Positions 1 to 7,425 are shown, numbered from the stretch's first letter. The stretch is DNA of 11,986 nt from an uncultured Eudoraea sp. (GCA_905479615.1 CAJQNH010000155.1:1-11986); one strand, 5' to 3'. Translations and numbers: made by a program. The notes: generated by a model from the sequence alone, not told the origin.

Positions 1-585
1 TACTCAACATTGTTTGCGCTTCATCGAATTTTTTCAAATAAAGAATATAGGCTTGCGTTAAAAATTGCAACAAGGTTCCCCAAAGCCTTGCAACCTACTT
101 ATATGAAGGCAATTTTAAGATTTTTTTCCTGGAGGAAATGCATGATACTGTCCATTGCAGTTATTGCTACTCTAATAGTTTTCAACTTTTACGGTTTGTA
201 TACCAATAAGTTTTACTTTTTCAAATTTGACAACTATATATTTCCATTGTTCACAATTATTCATTTTATTTTTCTATATGTCCTTTGGTTTAAAATAAAA
301 GAGCGGGAATATTCAGATCCACAAATGCGCAATCTGGAATATGCCATGTATGGAATTTTCCTTATTTACATATTTAAAATAATGGATACGGGATATATAT
401 TGCTTAGTTATTCTGAATACCAGAGTCATATTATGCCAAAAACCTTTATACCCGTTGGTACAGTTATTATCCTTTTGCAGTTCCTTTTACTTTTTCTAAC
501 CATATTGACATTTAAACACAGAATTTTAATGGTTGGCCCATATAACTTTGATAGCATAAATGAGAATATTGATTCGTGGCAATAA
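1..585 (+). CDS. Hypothetical integral membrane protein, four TM helices (5' end outside window or uncertain)
   Basis: I do not recognise this family. The frame is open from the first base of the window and ends in TAA at 583-585, so the gene is probably cut at its 5' end. Possible starts inside the window are TTG at 10 or ATG at 142; the latter is preceded by GGAGG at 131-135, an unusually good Shine-Dalgarno match for this AT-rich, Bacteroidota-like DNA. Counting from the TTG codon, the product has a basic N-terminal part (1-43) and four hydrophobic segments at about 44-63, 76-95, 112-134 and 146-168, with a short polar tail ending in ENIDSWQ. Charged loops are short, and there is no visible catalytic motif. 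An inner-membrane location is inferred from the helices. The gene is convergent with the minus-strand genes and is followed 28 bases later by a strong terminator. That it is a gene is fairly safe; its start and function are open. Confidence 0.7.
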   Translation, partial: YSTLFALHRIFSNKEYRLALKIATRFPKALQPTYMKAILRFFSWRKCMILSIAVIATLIVFNFYGLYTNKFYFFKFDNYIFPLFTIIHFIFLYVLWFKIKEREYSDPQMRNLEYAMYGIFLIYIFKIMDTGYILLSYSEYQSHIMPKTFIPVGTVIILLQFLLLFLTILTFKHRILMVGPYNFDSINENIDSWQ

Positions 586-612
586 AAATTTTCTATTATG
601 TTATGGCAATGC

Positions 613-644
613 AAAAGACCCTGGAAGAATTTCCAGGGTCTTTT
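613..644 (+). terminator. Rho-independent terminator of the membrane-protein gene
   Basis: A perfect 14-bp inverted repeat (613-626 with 631-644) encloses a 4-base loop (GAAT). The core is GACCCTGG/CCAGGGTC, flanked by AAAA on the left and TTTT on the right, so it can act on both strands. It begins 28 bases after the stop codon of the + strand gene. Confidence 0.9.
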
Positions 645-904
645 CACTTAATGCAATCAAACCTTAGCCTACTGTAATCTTTATGATTACATAACAATTA
701 AAAGTGATCGGGAATTCACGGAGTTCACAAAATTCTAAATTTTTAATTGAAGTACTGTAAGGAAAGTATGATCGTTTCGGCTACTATAATGCTAATAGTG
801 ATTCTTCATGATAACACTATTACAGTATTGAGTAGCTCTAAAGAAGGTAGCTCATTTATTTTTAACCTTACGATTTAAGGACAGAGTTAAGAATTGCTAT
901 GAAA
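645..904. other. Gene-free spacer with a long imperfect hairpin
   Basis: No convincing ORF, tRNA or promoter is visible in this AT-rich spacer between two convergent terminators. It is not featureless. A 7-bp hairpin lies at 673-679/685-691. A larger imperfect hairpin spans 780-836: outer arm GCTACT (780-785) with AGTAGC (831-836), middle arm 788-792 with 825-829 (one G-T pair), and inner arm TAATAGTG (793-800) with CACTATTA (815-822) around a 14-base loop. GTAGCTC occurs twice at about 833-853. Wider 6-mer inverted matches (757-762/866-871 and 731-736/890-895) nest around it but could be chance. It may be an RNA structure or a decayed small element. Confidence 0.45.
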
Positions 905-933
905 ACAAAAGCCCTTTAAATAAGGGCTTTTGT
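905..933 (-). terminator. Rho-independent terminator of the VWA/AAA+ gene pair
   Basis: A perfect 12-bp inverted repeat (905-916 with 922-933) with a 5-base loop has the core AAAGCCCTT/AAGGGCTTT. Read on the minus strand it is followed by a further T run (TTTT at 902-905). It begins 15 bases after the stop codon of the AAA+ gene at 948-950. Confidence 0.88.
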
Positions 934-947
934 AATTTAAAGTTCGC

Positions 948-2417
948 TTATAACTTACTTATAAAACTCCCATAAAGGTCTTTAAATTGATATCCCTTTT
1001 GAAATCTGCGCTTACTTAATTTTTTATTGGCAACAAGCCCCCACAATAGAAATTCCTTAAGAAAAAATGTGTCCTCTTTGGGAATATCTGGCTGATACCT
1101 TTTAATAAGCGTGTTTAGCTCAGGAATACTATTGAGTACAGCTTCATATTCATTATCAGTTAAATTGTCCATCAGATCCAATCCCTCGCTTTCAAAGAAC
1201 CAATTGATCAAGTTATCATATGGGCTTTCCGCTTCTTTGTGTTCCAATTTCTCAATCTTTGGGAAATAATTGGAGAACAAGGTTTTTATGGCATCTTCAA
1301 ATAGAATAAGCGCAACTGTATCTGCTCCTTCCTGTTCGCCTTCATATACCAATTCTATTTTCCCGGTAATTGCCGGAATAACACACATAAAATCACTAAG
1401 CCTTACACGGGTTTTATCCTCATCGGAGATCAATGCCCTCCGCTCTGCAGTGCTTAACAGGTTTTCGAAGGCCGTAATGCTTGTTCGTGCACTGACCCCA
1501 CTTTTTGAATCGACATATTCGCTTATACGCGCCTCAAAACTAATCTGCTCAAGTAAATCCTTCGCCAGGTCTGGTACATAAATAGATTTTACCTGTCTCT
1601 CATCTAATTGAGCCTCCTGCTCGGTTATTTTTCTGGCAATTTCAATTTCTTCCGGGTAATGGGTAAGAATTTGAGATCCAATCCTATCCTTTAAAGGAGT
1701 TACTATACTACCCCTGTTCGTATAATCTTCAGGATTGGCCGTAAAAACAAACTGAATATCCAGGGGTAATCTCAATTTAAAGCCTCTTATCTGAATATCC
1801 CCTTCCTGTAAAATATTAAATAAGGACACCTGAATTCTTGACTGTAGATCCGGTAGCTCATTGATAACAAAAATACAGCGGTTTGAACGTGGAATCATTC
1901 CAAAATGAATAACCCTGTCATCTGCATAAGATAGTTTCATGTTTGCAGCTTTAATTGGATCCACATCGCCAATTAAATCTGCAACAGTAACGTCTGGTGT
2001 GGCCAGTTTTTCATAAAACCGATCATCTCTGTGCAACCACGAAACAGGCGTTTTATCGCCCTTCTCCTTAATAAGTTCTCTACTAAACCTCGATAAAGGC
2101 TTGAGAGGATCATCATTAATCTCTGATCCTTCAACAACAGGTATCCATTCATCCAGAAGATTAACCATCAACCTTGCCAAACGCGTTTTAGCCTGACCTC
2201 TAAGACCTAATAAATTAATATTATGGCGCGATAAAATGGCACGTTCCAACTCAGGAATTACTGATTCTTCATACCCCCAAATACCATGGAAAGTCTCTTC
2301 CCCCTTGCTTATTTTATCACGTAAATTCCATCTTAGTTCATCCTTTATACTTCTGCTTTGATAGCCTGCAGCCTTGAGTTCACCTAAGTTCGAAATTTTT
2401 TTAAAATCTATTTTCAT
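948..2417 (-). CDS. AAA+ ATPase of the Mg-chelatase subunit I / MoxR type
   Basis: This 489-residue protein is an AAA+ ATPase of the ChlI/MoxR group. The Walker A motif GLRGQAKT is at residues 71-78. An insertion of about 75 residues typical of the chelatase branch follows. The Walker B-like strand CIFVINELPD (181-190) has Asn186-Glu187 in place of the usual Asp-Glu. Sensor 1 lies in FTANPEDY (Asn228), and a likely arginine finger is in PLKDRIG (Arg245). A helical C-terminal region fills about 260-489. Family members act as hexameric ATPase partners of VWA-domain proteins, inserting metals or remodelling enzyme complexes, and the VWA gene lies 50 bases upstream on the same strand. Automatic annotation often calls this a magnesium chelatase, but no chlorophyll genes are near and I would not adopt that name. 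Cytoplasmic; substrate unknown. The start ATG at 2415-2417 is the natural choice. Confidence 0.9.
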   Translation of the reverse strand: MKIDFKKISNLGELKAAGYQSRSIKDELRWNLRDKISKGEETFHGIWGYEESVIPELERAILSRHNINLLGLRGQAKTRLARLMVNLLDEWIPVVEGSEINDDPLKPLSRFSRELIKEKGDKTPVSWLHRDDRFYEKLATPDVTVADLIGDVDPIKAANMKLSYADDRVIHFGMIPRSNRCIFVINELPDLQSRIQVSLFNILQEGDIQIRGFKLRLPLDIQFVFTANPEDYTNRGSIVTPLKDRIGSQILTHYPEEIEIARKITEQEAQLDERQVKSIYVPDLAKDLLEQISFEARISEYVDSKSGVSARTSITAFENLLSTAERRALISDEDKTRVRLSDFMCVIPAITGKIELVYEGEQEGADTVALILFEDAIKTLFSNYFPKIEKLEHKEAESPYDNLINWFFESEGLDLMDNLTDNEYEAVLNSIPELNTLIKRYQPDIPKEDTFFLKEFLLWGLVANKKLSKRRFQKGYQFKDLYGSFISKL

Positions 2418-2467
2418 AATTTTCTATATCATTATATAACAATTCTTTATAGAATTATATTAACGCT

Positions 2468-3622
2468 TTACTTTAATCTTTTTTTTCTATTTTGTTCGTA
2501 ATCTTCGAAAATCATTTCTCCTAAACCTTCCAGGCCTGTAAAAAATGCTTTTCCATTATTAGCTTCGGTAAAATACCTTATGAATTGCCTCAAATAAGGA
2601 TCTTGTGCTATCATGAAAGTAGTAATAGGAATATGTAATTTTCTTGCCTGTCTTGCTGTATTGTAACATTTTTCAACAATAAAATCGTCAAGGCCAACAC
2701 TATTTTTATAATAAGTACCATCCGGCATTCGCAAACAACTGGGTTTACCATCCGTGATCATAAAGATTTGTTTATTGGTATTACGTTTTCTCCTCAACAT
2801 ATCCATAGCAAGCTGCAATCCGGCAACCGTATTGGTATGGTATGGTCCTACTTTTAAATATGGCAGGTCTTTAATAGGAATTGGCCAGGCATCATTTCCA
2901 AAAACCAGAATATCAAGCGTATCTTTTGGGTACCTTGTCGTAATAAGCTCGGCTAAGGCCATGGCGACCTTTTTGGCAGGTGTAATACGGTCTTCTCCAT
3001 ATAAGATCATAGAATGACTAATATCTATCATCAGGACAGTACTCATTTGAGCTTTAAAATGGGTGTCTTCAACTACAAGATCATCCTCGGTAAGGGAAAA
3101 ACTATCCATACCATGGTTAATCTGAGCATTTTTTAAACTTTCAGTCATAGAAATATGCTCTAAAGAATCCCCATAACGATACTCCCTAAAATCACCGGTA
3201 TGCTCGTCTCCCGGACCTGATTTGCCGGTCTTATGATTCCCGGCTCCACTTCTCTTTAGTTTGCCGAAAATCTGATCTAATGCACGCTTACGAATAATAC
3301 GTTCCATTTTGGCAGTAATGGCAAGACCAGGTTCACCAGATTCACCTTCACCTTCACCCTCAACATCACCACTACCCGCTTCCAATTCTTCCCGTAAAAA
3401 TCCCTTTGCCTTCAGATCCTCAATAAAATCATCAATGGTATAATTCTCATCTGTAAGTTCATATTCCTTATCCAATTCTCTTAGCCAATCCAGGGCCTCG
3501 TCCACATCACCTGAGGTATGTGTAATAAGTTCCTGAAAAATCTCAAAAAGTTTTTCAAAAGGGGTAAGCTGTGGTGCCTCGTAATTTAAAAAACGAAAGC
3601 CTTTTCCTGTTTTCATGGCCAT
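2468..3622 (-). CDS. VWA-domain protein, partner of the AAA+ ATPase
   Basis: A 384-residue protein with a C-terminal von Willebrand factor A domain (about 193-375). The metal-ion-dependent adhesion site is complete: DISHS at 200-204, a Thr at 263 or 265, and the second Asp in ITDGKPS at 291. The N-terminal part (1-80) is helical and acidic, followed by a Gly/Glu-rich linker (82-98, GEGEGESGE) and a basic helix (105-124). There is no signal peptide or membrane segment, so it is probably cytoplasmic, unlike the membrane-anchored BatA/BatB proteins. Family knowledge: such VWA proteins bind MoxR/ChlI-type ATPases and present a client to them. It lies just upstream of the ATPase gene and shares its terminator, so the two are likely one unit. 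A second ATG six bases downstream of the chosen start is equally possible. No good promoter is visible in the 64 bases before it; read-through from the his operon may contribute. Confidence 0.9.
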   Translation of the reverse strand: MAMKTGKGFRFLNYEAPQLTPFEKLFEIFQELITHTSGDVDEALDWLRELDKEYELTDENYTIDDFIEDLKAKGFLREELEAGSGDVEGEGEGESGEPGLAITAKMERIIRKRALDQIFGKLKRSGAGNHKTGKSGPGDEHTGDFREYRYGDSLEHISMTESLKNAQINHGMDSFSLTEDDLVVEDTHFKAQMSTVLMIDISHSMILYGEDRITPAKKVAMALAELITTRYPKDTLDILVFGNDAWPIPIKDLPYLKVGPYHTNTVAGLQLAMDMLRRKRNTNKQIFMITDGKPSCLRMPDGTYYKNSVGLDDFIVEKCYNTARQARKLHIPITTFMIAQDPYLRQFIRYFTEANNGKAFFTGLEGLGEMIFEDYEQNRKKRLK

Positions 3623-3627
3623 TAGCT

Positions 3628-3658
3628 AAAAATACTACATTTCATAAAATGCAGTATT
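3628..3658 (-). terminator. Weak hairpin terminator at the end of the his operon
   Basis: On the minus strand, arms 3658-3647 and 3642-3631 form a 12-pair stem (one G-U pair) with a 4-base loop, followed by TTTTT. It lies 28 bases after the hisIE stop and only 8 bases before the VWA start codon. The stem is AT-rich, so termination is probably partial; it could also affect translation of the VWA gene. Confidence 0.55.
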
Positions 3659-3686
3659 AAATTTAAGAAAACTTAAGGGTTTTGGC

Positions 3687-4292
3687 CTATTTTGTTGAAT
3701 GCCTGCTCTTGAGGATGTCCGCCACATCACTAAGTTGAAAACCTTTAGCCTGTAATAAAATAAGGTAATGAAAAAGCAGGTCGGCACTTTCTTCAAGAAA
3801 AAGCTTGTCGTCATTGTCCATTGCTTCTATAACAGTTTCTACTGCTTCTTCGCCAACTTTCTGGGCAATTTTGTTTATTCCACTATTAAATAAAGAACTT
3901 ACATAACTCTTTTCATTACTGCCATGCTCTTTTCTATCCGATATTACAGTTTCGAGCTGTGTAAGAAACCCAAAATTTTGATCATTCTTTTTATCCCAAC
4001 AAGTATCGCTTCCCTTGTGGCATGTTGGCCCAGTGGGGTTTGCAGAAATCAATAAGGTATCATTGTCACAATCAATTTCAACAGCCACCAATTTCAGATA
4101 ATTGCCACTTTCCTCACCTTTTTGCCATATCCTATTTTTGCTTCTACTAAAGAAGGTAACTTTAGCTGTTTCTATAGTTTTTTTAAGGGCATCCTCATTC
4201 ATATAACCAAGCATTAGAACATTTTTGGTAATATGGTCCTGGATTATTGCCGGTACAAGTCCATCTTTATTTTTGTCAAATGCTACTTCCAT
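3687..4292 (-). CDS. hisIE: HisIE: phosphoribosyl-AMP cyclohydrolase / phosphoribosyl-ATP pyrophosphatase
   Basis: A bifunctional cytoplasmic enzyme of histidine synthesis, 201 residues, the usual size for the fusion. The E domain removes pyrophosphate from phosphoribosyl-ATP and the I domain opens the adenine ring of phosphoribosyl-AMP to give ProFAR. The cyclohydrolase domain comes first (about 1-105): SRSKNRIWQKGEESGN (49-64), the metal-binding DCDND (74-78), and CH at 91-92 plus Cys98 in GPTCHKGSDTCW as the zinc ligands. The pyrophosphohydrolase domain follows (about 108-198) with KVGEEAVET (145-153) and EESADLLFH (167-175), which carry the acidic Mg-binding residues. It is the last his gene of the operon, 33 bases after hisF and before a weak terminator. 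The ATG at 4290-4292 fits the family N-terminus. Confidence 0.97.
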   Translation of the reverse strand: MEVAFDKNKDGLVPAIIQDHITKNVLMLGYMNEDALKKTIETAKVTFFSRSKNRIWQKGEESGNYLKLVAVEIDCDNDTLLISANPTGPTCHKGSDTCWDKKNDQNFGFLTQLETVISDRKEHGSNEKSYVSSLFNSGINKIAQKVGEEAVETVIEAMDNDDKLFLEESADLLFHYLILLQAKGFQLSDVADILKSRHSTK

Positions 4293-4325
4293 AGTATAAT
4301 TCTTTTGTCGCTGATTAAAATTTGG

Positions 4326-5081
4326 TTATAATCTAACAGGAATACCATGATCCTGTAATTCCTTTTTAAGATCTTTTATCTCCATTTCCTTAAAATGGAA
4401 TACACTTGCTGCCAGTGCAGCATCTGCTTTTCCATCAATAAAAGTATCTATAAAATGCTGCATGTTTCCAGCCCCGCCTGATGCAATTATGGGGATATTC
4501 CGCTCTGTTGAGAGTCTTGCAAGTGTTTCATTGGCAAATCCGTTTTTCGTGCCATCATGGTCCATCGATGTAAATAATATTTCCCCTGCGCCTCTTTCTT
4601 CAACTTCCCTGGCCCATTGAAACAACTCCAATTCTGTAGGTACTTTACCCCCTACAAGATGCACTTTCCAAACCCCATTTATTTGCTTTGCGTCTATAGC
4701 CACTACTATGCACTGAGAACCGAATTTAGCAACCAATTCATTAATTAAATCAGGGTTTTTAACCGCCGAGGAATTTATAGAAACTTTGTCTGCCCCGTTT
4801 TGCAGCAAAATATCAACATCATCTACTGAAGAAATACCGCCGCCAACTGTGAAAGGGATATTCACTTTTTCTGCTACGCGTTTAACCAGATTAGCAAGAG
4901 TCTTTCGTCTTTCTTCGGTTGCAGATATATCGAGAAAAACCAATTCGTCTGCACCTTCATTTGCATATATTTCTGCAAGTTCAACAGGGTCTCCGGCGTC
5001 TCGTAAATCAACAAAATTAACGCCTTTTACCGTACGGCCGTCCTTTATATCCAAACAGGGAATTATTCTTTTGGTAAGCAT
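4326..5081 (-). CDS. hisF: HisF: imidazole glycerol phosphate synthase cyclase subunit
   Basis: A 251-residue TIM barrel that uses ammonia from HisH to turn PRFAR into imidazole glycerol phosphate and AICAR; the latter returns to purine synthesis. The family signature is clear from the first residues (MLTKRIIPCLDIKDG). Both catalytic aspartates are present at their usual numbers, Asp11 and Asp130 (VVAIDAK). The phosphate-binding loops FTVGGGI (77-83) and IIASGGAG are intact. It works as a dimer with HisH, whose gene is upstream in the same operon but separated from hisF by three genes. The start lies only 3 bases after the stop of the DinB-like gene, so translation of the two is probably coupled. 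Confidence 0.98.
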   Translation of the reverse strand: MLTKRIIPCLDIKDGRTVKGVNFVDLRDAGDPVELAEIYANEGADELVFLDISATEERRKTLANLVKRVAEKVNIPFTVGGGISSVDDVDILLQNGADKVSINSSAVKNPDLINELVAKFGSQCIVVAIDAKQINGVWKVHLVGGKVPTELELFQWAREVEERGAGEILFTSMDHDGTKNGFANETLARLSTERNIPIIASGGAGNMQHFIDTFIDGKADAALAASVFHFKEMEIKDLKKELQDHGIPVRL

Positions 5082-5084
5082 CTT

Positions 5085-5606
5085 CTATAATTGATTTTTA
5101 GTATTCAAGTCCCTTCCATCAAAAAACCCTAAACCCTTGTTGGTCATTAACTTAGTCCAAAACGCAATTTGACCAGTATGGTAGGAATAATGTTCAACTG
5201 CATGCATTACAATTCCTATTCCTGAGAGGTTATATCCCTGTACAATATGCTTTTTAATTAATTGTTTTTTATTACATTCATTTAGTACAAGCCTGGCTTT
5301 TTTAACGGTATCTTCCAGTTTATGTATGAGCTGGATTTTAGTAAAACCACCGGTCATTGAGAATTCTTCATCTCTATTTCTAAAATCATCTTGTTCTCCT
5401 AAAGAGGCAATAATATATTGGGTCATATTACCACAAATATGTGCTATTTGGTTACCAATACTATTGGACGACTCATTTGGTTTTTTCCAAATATCTGATT
5501 CTGAAACAGAATCAAGACTAATTTTAATCATTCGGGTACTTTCATCTAATCTGTAAATAGAATTTTCCAAAAATTCTGACACCCATTTATCTTTTATATT
5601 AGTCAT
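5085..5606 (-). CDS. DinB-family putative metal-dependent protein (DUF1572-like)
   Basis: A 173-residue, mainly helical protein of the DinB/YfiT four-helix-bundle superfamily. The likely metal triad is His56 in QIAHICGN, and His139 and His143 in HAVEHYSYHTGQIAFW (135-150), the typical HxxxHxGQ pattern. Members are thiol S-transferases, hydrolases or of unknown role; the substrate here cannot be read from the sequence. The name refers to Bacillus DinB, not to DNA polymerase IV. It is inserted between hisA and hisF: its ATG overlaps the hisA stop (ATGA at 5603-5606) and its TAG is 3 bases before hisF. It is therefore expressed with the his operon by position. No part in histidine synthesis is known to me. 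Base composition matches its neighbours. Confidence 0.88.
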   Translation of the reverse strand: MTNIKDKWVSEFLENSIYRLDESTRMIKISLDSVSESDIWKKPNESSNSIGNQIAHICGNMTQYIIASLGEQDDFRNRDEEFSMTGGFTKIQLIHKLEDTVKKARLVLNECNKKQLIKKHIVQGYNLSGIGIVMHAVEHYSYHTGQIAFWTKLMTNKGLGFFDGRDLNTKNQL

Positions 5607-6379
5607 GTTGATAATATAAACTGTTCTAATTGTTCTAAACTTATTCTATTCTCATAGATGGCTTTACCCAATATAGCTCCTTCGCACCCAATTTCTTGCA
5701 ATGCGGGTAAATCATCAAAATGCGCTATACCGCCGCTGGCAATAAGATTTATTCCCGGAATTTTTACATCTTCCACACCACTCATACTTACCACCGTCTT
5801 ATTTACCTTTGTTTCTTCAAGAAGCCGTTTGTATAATTCTATAGCCGGCCCTGCCAACATCCCGTCCTTTTGAATATCCGTACAAATGATATACCGGATG
5901 CCTTTTTTATGGTAATCCTTAACAAATGGAATCAATTTCTTATCGGATTCTTCCTGCCATCCTGTAATTGCAATATTTTCGTCTTTAACATCTGCTCCCA
6001 GGATAATTCGTTCCGGGCCATAGGTTTCAAGCCATCCCAGAAAAGTGCCACGATCATTTACTGCGATACTGCCTCCGGTTATTTGCCCGGCGCCGCAATC
6101 AAATGCAATTTTCAAATCTTCATTGGTCTTCAGTCCCCCACCAAAATCGATTTTTAAATTTGTTTTGGCAGCAATCGTTTCTAAAACCTTATAATTTACA
6201 ATATGTTTGGCTTTTGCACCATCGAGATCAACAAGGTGAATATATTGAATTCCGTGCGCTTCAAATTTGAGTGCAACTTCCAATGGACTTTCACTATAAA
6301 CTTTTTTGGTGCTATAATCGCCCTGTGAGAGCCTTACACATTTACCTTCTATAATGTCTATTGCCGGTATTAATCTCAT
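5603..6379 (-). CDS. hisA: HisA: ProFAR isomerase
   Basis: A 258-residue TIM barrel that converts ProFAR to PRFAR by an Amadori rearrangement. Catalytic Asp8 (RLIPAIDI) and Asp130 (ILGADVKD) are present, as are the phosphate-binding FGGGLK (79-84), DIQKDGMLAG (168-177) and IASGGI (213-218). The protein is longer than the usual length of about 245 because of an extra stretch of about 15 residues around 191-208, between barrel helix 6 and strand 7. It starts directly after the stop codon of the GNAT gene (TAA then ATG, no gap) and its TGA overlaps the next ATG, so it sits in a tightly coupled trio. Confidence 0.97.
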   Translation of the reverse strand: MRLIPAIDIIEGKCVRLSQGDYSTKKVYSESPLEVALKFEAHGIQYIHLVDLDGAKAKHIVNYKVLETIAAKTNLKIDFGGGLKTNEDLKIAFDCGAGQITGGSIAVNDRGTFLGWLETYGPERIILGADVKDENIAITGWQEESDKKLIPFVKDYHKKGIRYIICTDIQKDGMLAGPAIELYKRLLEETKVNKTVVSMSGVEDVKIPGINLIASGGIAHFDDLPALQEIGCEGAILGKAIYENRISLEQLEQFILST

Positions 6380-6787
6380 TTATTTTGTTTTTTGCATCCA
6401 TGTATCCGGTTCAGAAATTTTGTGAAACCCATATTTTCTATAAAAGCCATGGGCATCATTTGTTCTTAAACCAATCCCATTTACTTCCTGAATACCTGGC
6501 AAATTCATAATATAATCCATCAAAAATCTTCCTACTCCTTTGCTCTTGTATTCATCTAAAACAAATACGTCCATTAACCATGCGAATACTACATAATCTG
6601 TAACGAGCCGTGCAAAACCAATTTGCTCTTTCCCGTCAAATACGGCAAAGCAAATAGCGTTGTCCATAGATTTTATAACTTCTTCTCTGCCTCGCCCTTT
6701 TGCCCAGTATGATTGTTTTGAAAGATAATCATGGATCAAAGTAATATCCATTTCACGAATATCTATACTGATTCTCAAATCTTTCAT
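6380..6787 (-). CDS. GNAT-family N-acetyltransferase
   Basis: A compact 135-residue GNAT protein. The acetyl-CoA-binding motif A is in DVFVLDEYKSKGVGRFLM (73-90), where K-S-K-G-V-G fits the Q/R-x-x-G-x-G/A pattern with Lys in the first position. Motif B is represented by GLRTNDAHGFYRKYGF (106-121), the common C-terminal ending with an aromatic general-acid candidate at Tyr116 or Tyr119. The N-terminal 70 residues form the usual strand-helix-strand start. It is cytoplasmic; the acceptor substrate is unknown. It lies between hisH (6 bases upstream) and hisA (no gap), so it is co-transcribed with the pathway. It is not a known histidine enzyme; acetylation of an amino acid or a pathway by-product would be a guess. 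Confidence 0.9.
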   Translation of the reverse strand: MKDLRISIDIREMDITLIHDYLSKQSYWAKGRGREEVIKSMDNAICFAVFDGKEQIGFARLVTDYVVFAWLMDVFVLDEYKSKGVGRFLMDYIMNLPGIQEVNGIGLRTNDAHGFYRKYGFHKISEPDTWMQKTK

Positions 6788-6793
6788 TTCCTA

Positions 6794-7375
6794 CTATAAT
6801 GCTAGAAAGTTTTTTAAAATCCGCGCTCCAACCTTACTGCTTTTTTCAGGGTGAAACTGAACCCCATAAAAGTTATCTTTCTGTAAAGCACTGCTATACG
6901 CCATTTCATATTCTGTGACCGCTATTGTCTCTTCACAAATTGGGGCATAATAACTGTGTACCAGGTAAATATGATCTTTTTCAACTACATCCTTAAATAA
7001 AGCAGATTTAAGATTACTAATTTGATTCCATCCAATTTGCGGGACTTTAACGCTATTTGTAAATCTGACGACGTCTGTATTAAAAATACCTAAACCTAAT
7101 GTATTTCCTTCTTCAGAAGAATGGCACATTAACTGCATCCCCAGGCAAATGCCTAAAACAGGCTGTTGCAATTCCGGAATTAATTTGTCTAAACCACTTG
7201 CCTTCAATTTATTCATAGCACTACTTGCTTCCCCAACACCCGGAAATATAACCCGGTCAGCAGTCTCTATCTCTTCAATCTTATCACTCAATACGGCATC
7301 AACCCCAAGGCGTTTGAAAGCAAATTTTATACTTTGGATATTCCCTGCCCCATAATTTACAATAACCAATTTCAT
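6794..7375 (-). CDS. hisH: HisH: imidazole glycerol phosphate synthase glutaminase subunit
   Basis: A 193-residue class I glutamine amidotransferase that hydrolyses glutamine and channels ammonia to HisF. The catalytic triad is Cys77 (GICLGMQLM), His175 and Glu177 (GVQFHPEKS). The PGVG oxyanion strand is at 45-48, and the N-terminus NYGAGNIQS (7-15) is typical of HisH rather than of other amidotransferases. The length is normal. A 50-base gap separates it from hisB, one of the longest gaps between his genes here; a 7-bp inverted repeat (7409-7415/7427-7433) overlaps the hisB stop in that gap but has no T run. Confidence 0.98.
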   Translation of the reverse strand: MKLVIVNYGAGNIQSIKFAFKRLGVDAVLSDKIEEIETADRVIFPGVGEASSAMNKLKASGLDKLIPELQQPVLGICLGMQLMCHSSEEGNTLGLGIFNTDVVRFTNSVKVPQIGWNQISNLKSALFKDVVEKDHIYLVHSYYAPICEETIAVTEYEMAYSSALQKDNFYGVQFHPEKSSKVGARILKNFLAL

Positions 7376-7425
7376 GAATTTTAATACTTTGGCGATTCTT
7401 TAATTCCATACTCTAATCCTTATTT

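Noticed and set aside
948..2417. Magnesium chelatase for chlorophyll synthesis
   Set aside because: Only the ATPase and VWA folds match; no photosynthesis genes nearby, and the Walker B motif differs.
2441..2456. Small AATTCT/AGAATT hairpin between the VWA and AAA+ genes
   Set aside because: Six AT-rich pairs without a T run; expected by chance in this sequence.
3330..3380. Hexamer-like repeat (TTCACC) in the VWA gene that could be a slippage site
   Set aside because: Only a few imperfect units, in frame (multiples of three), encoding a Gly/Glu linker; too short to support phase variation.
5085..5606. DNA-damage polymerase (DinB as Pol IV)
   Set aside because: The protein is a 173-residue helical bundle with a His triad of the Bacillus DinB superfamily, with no polymerase motifs.
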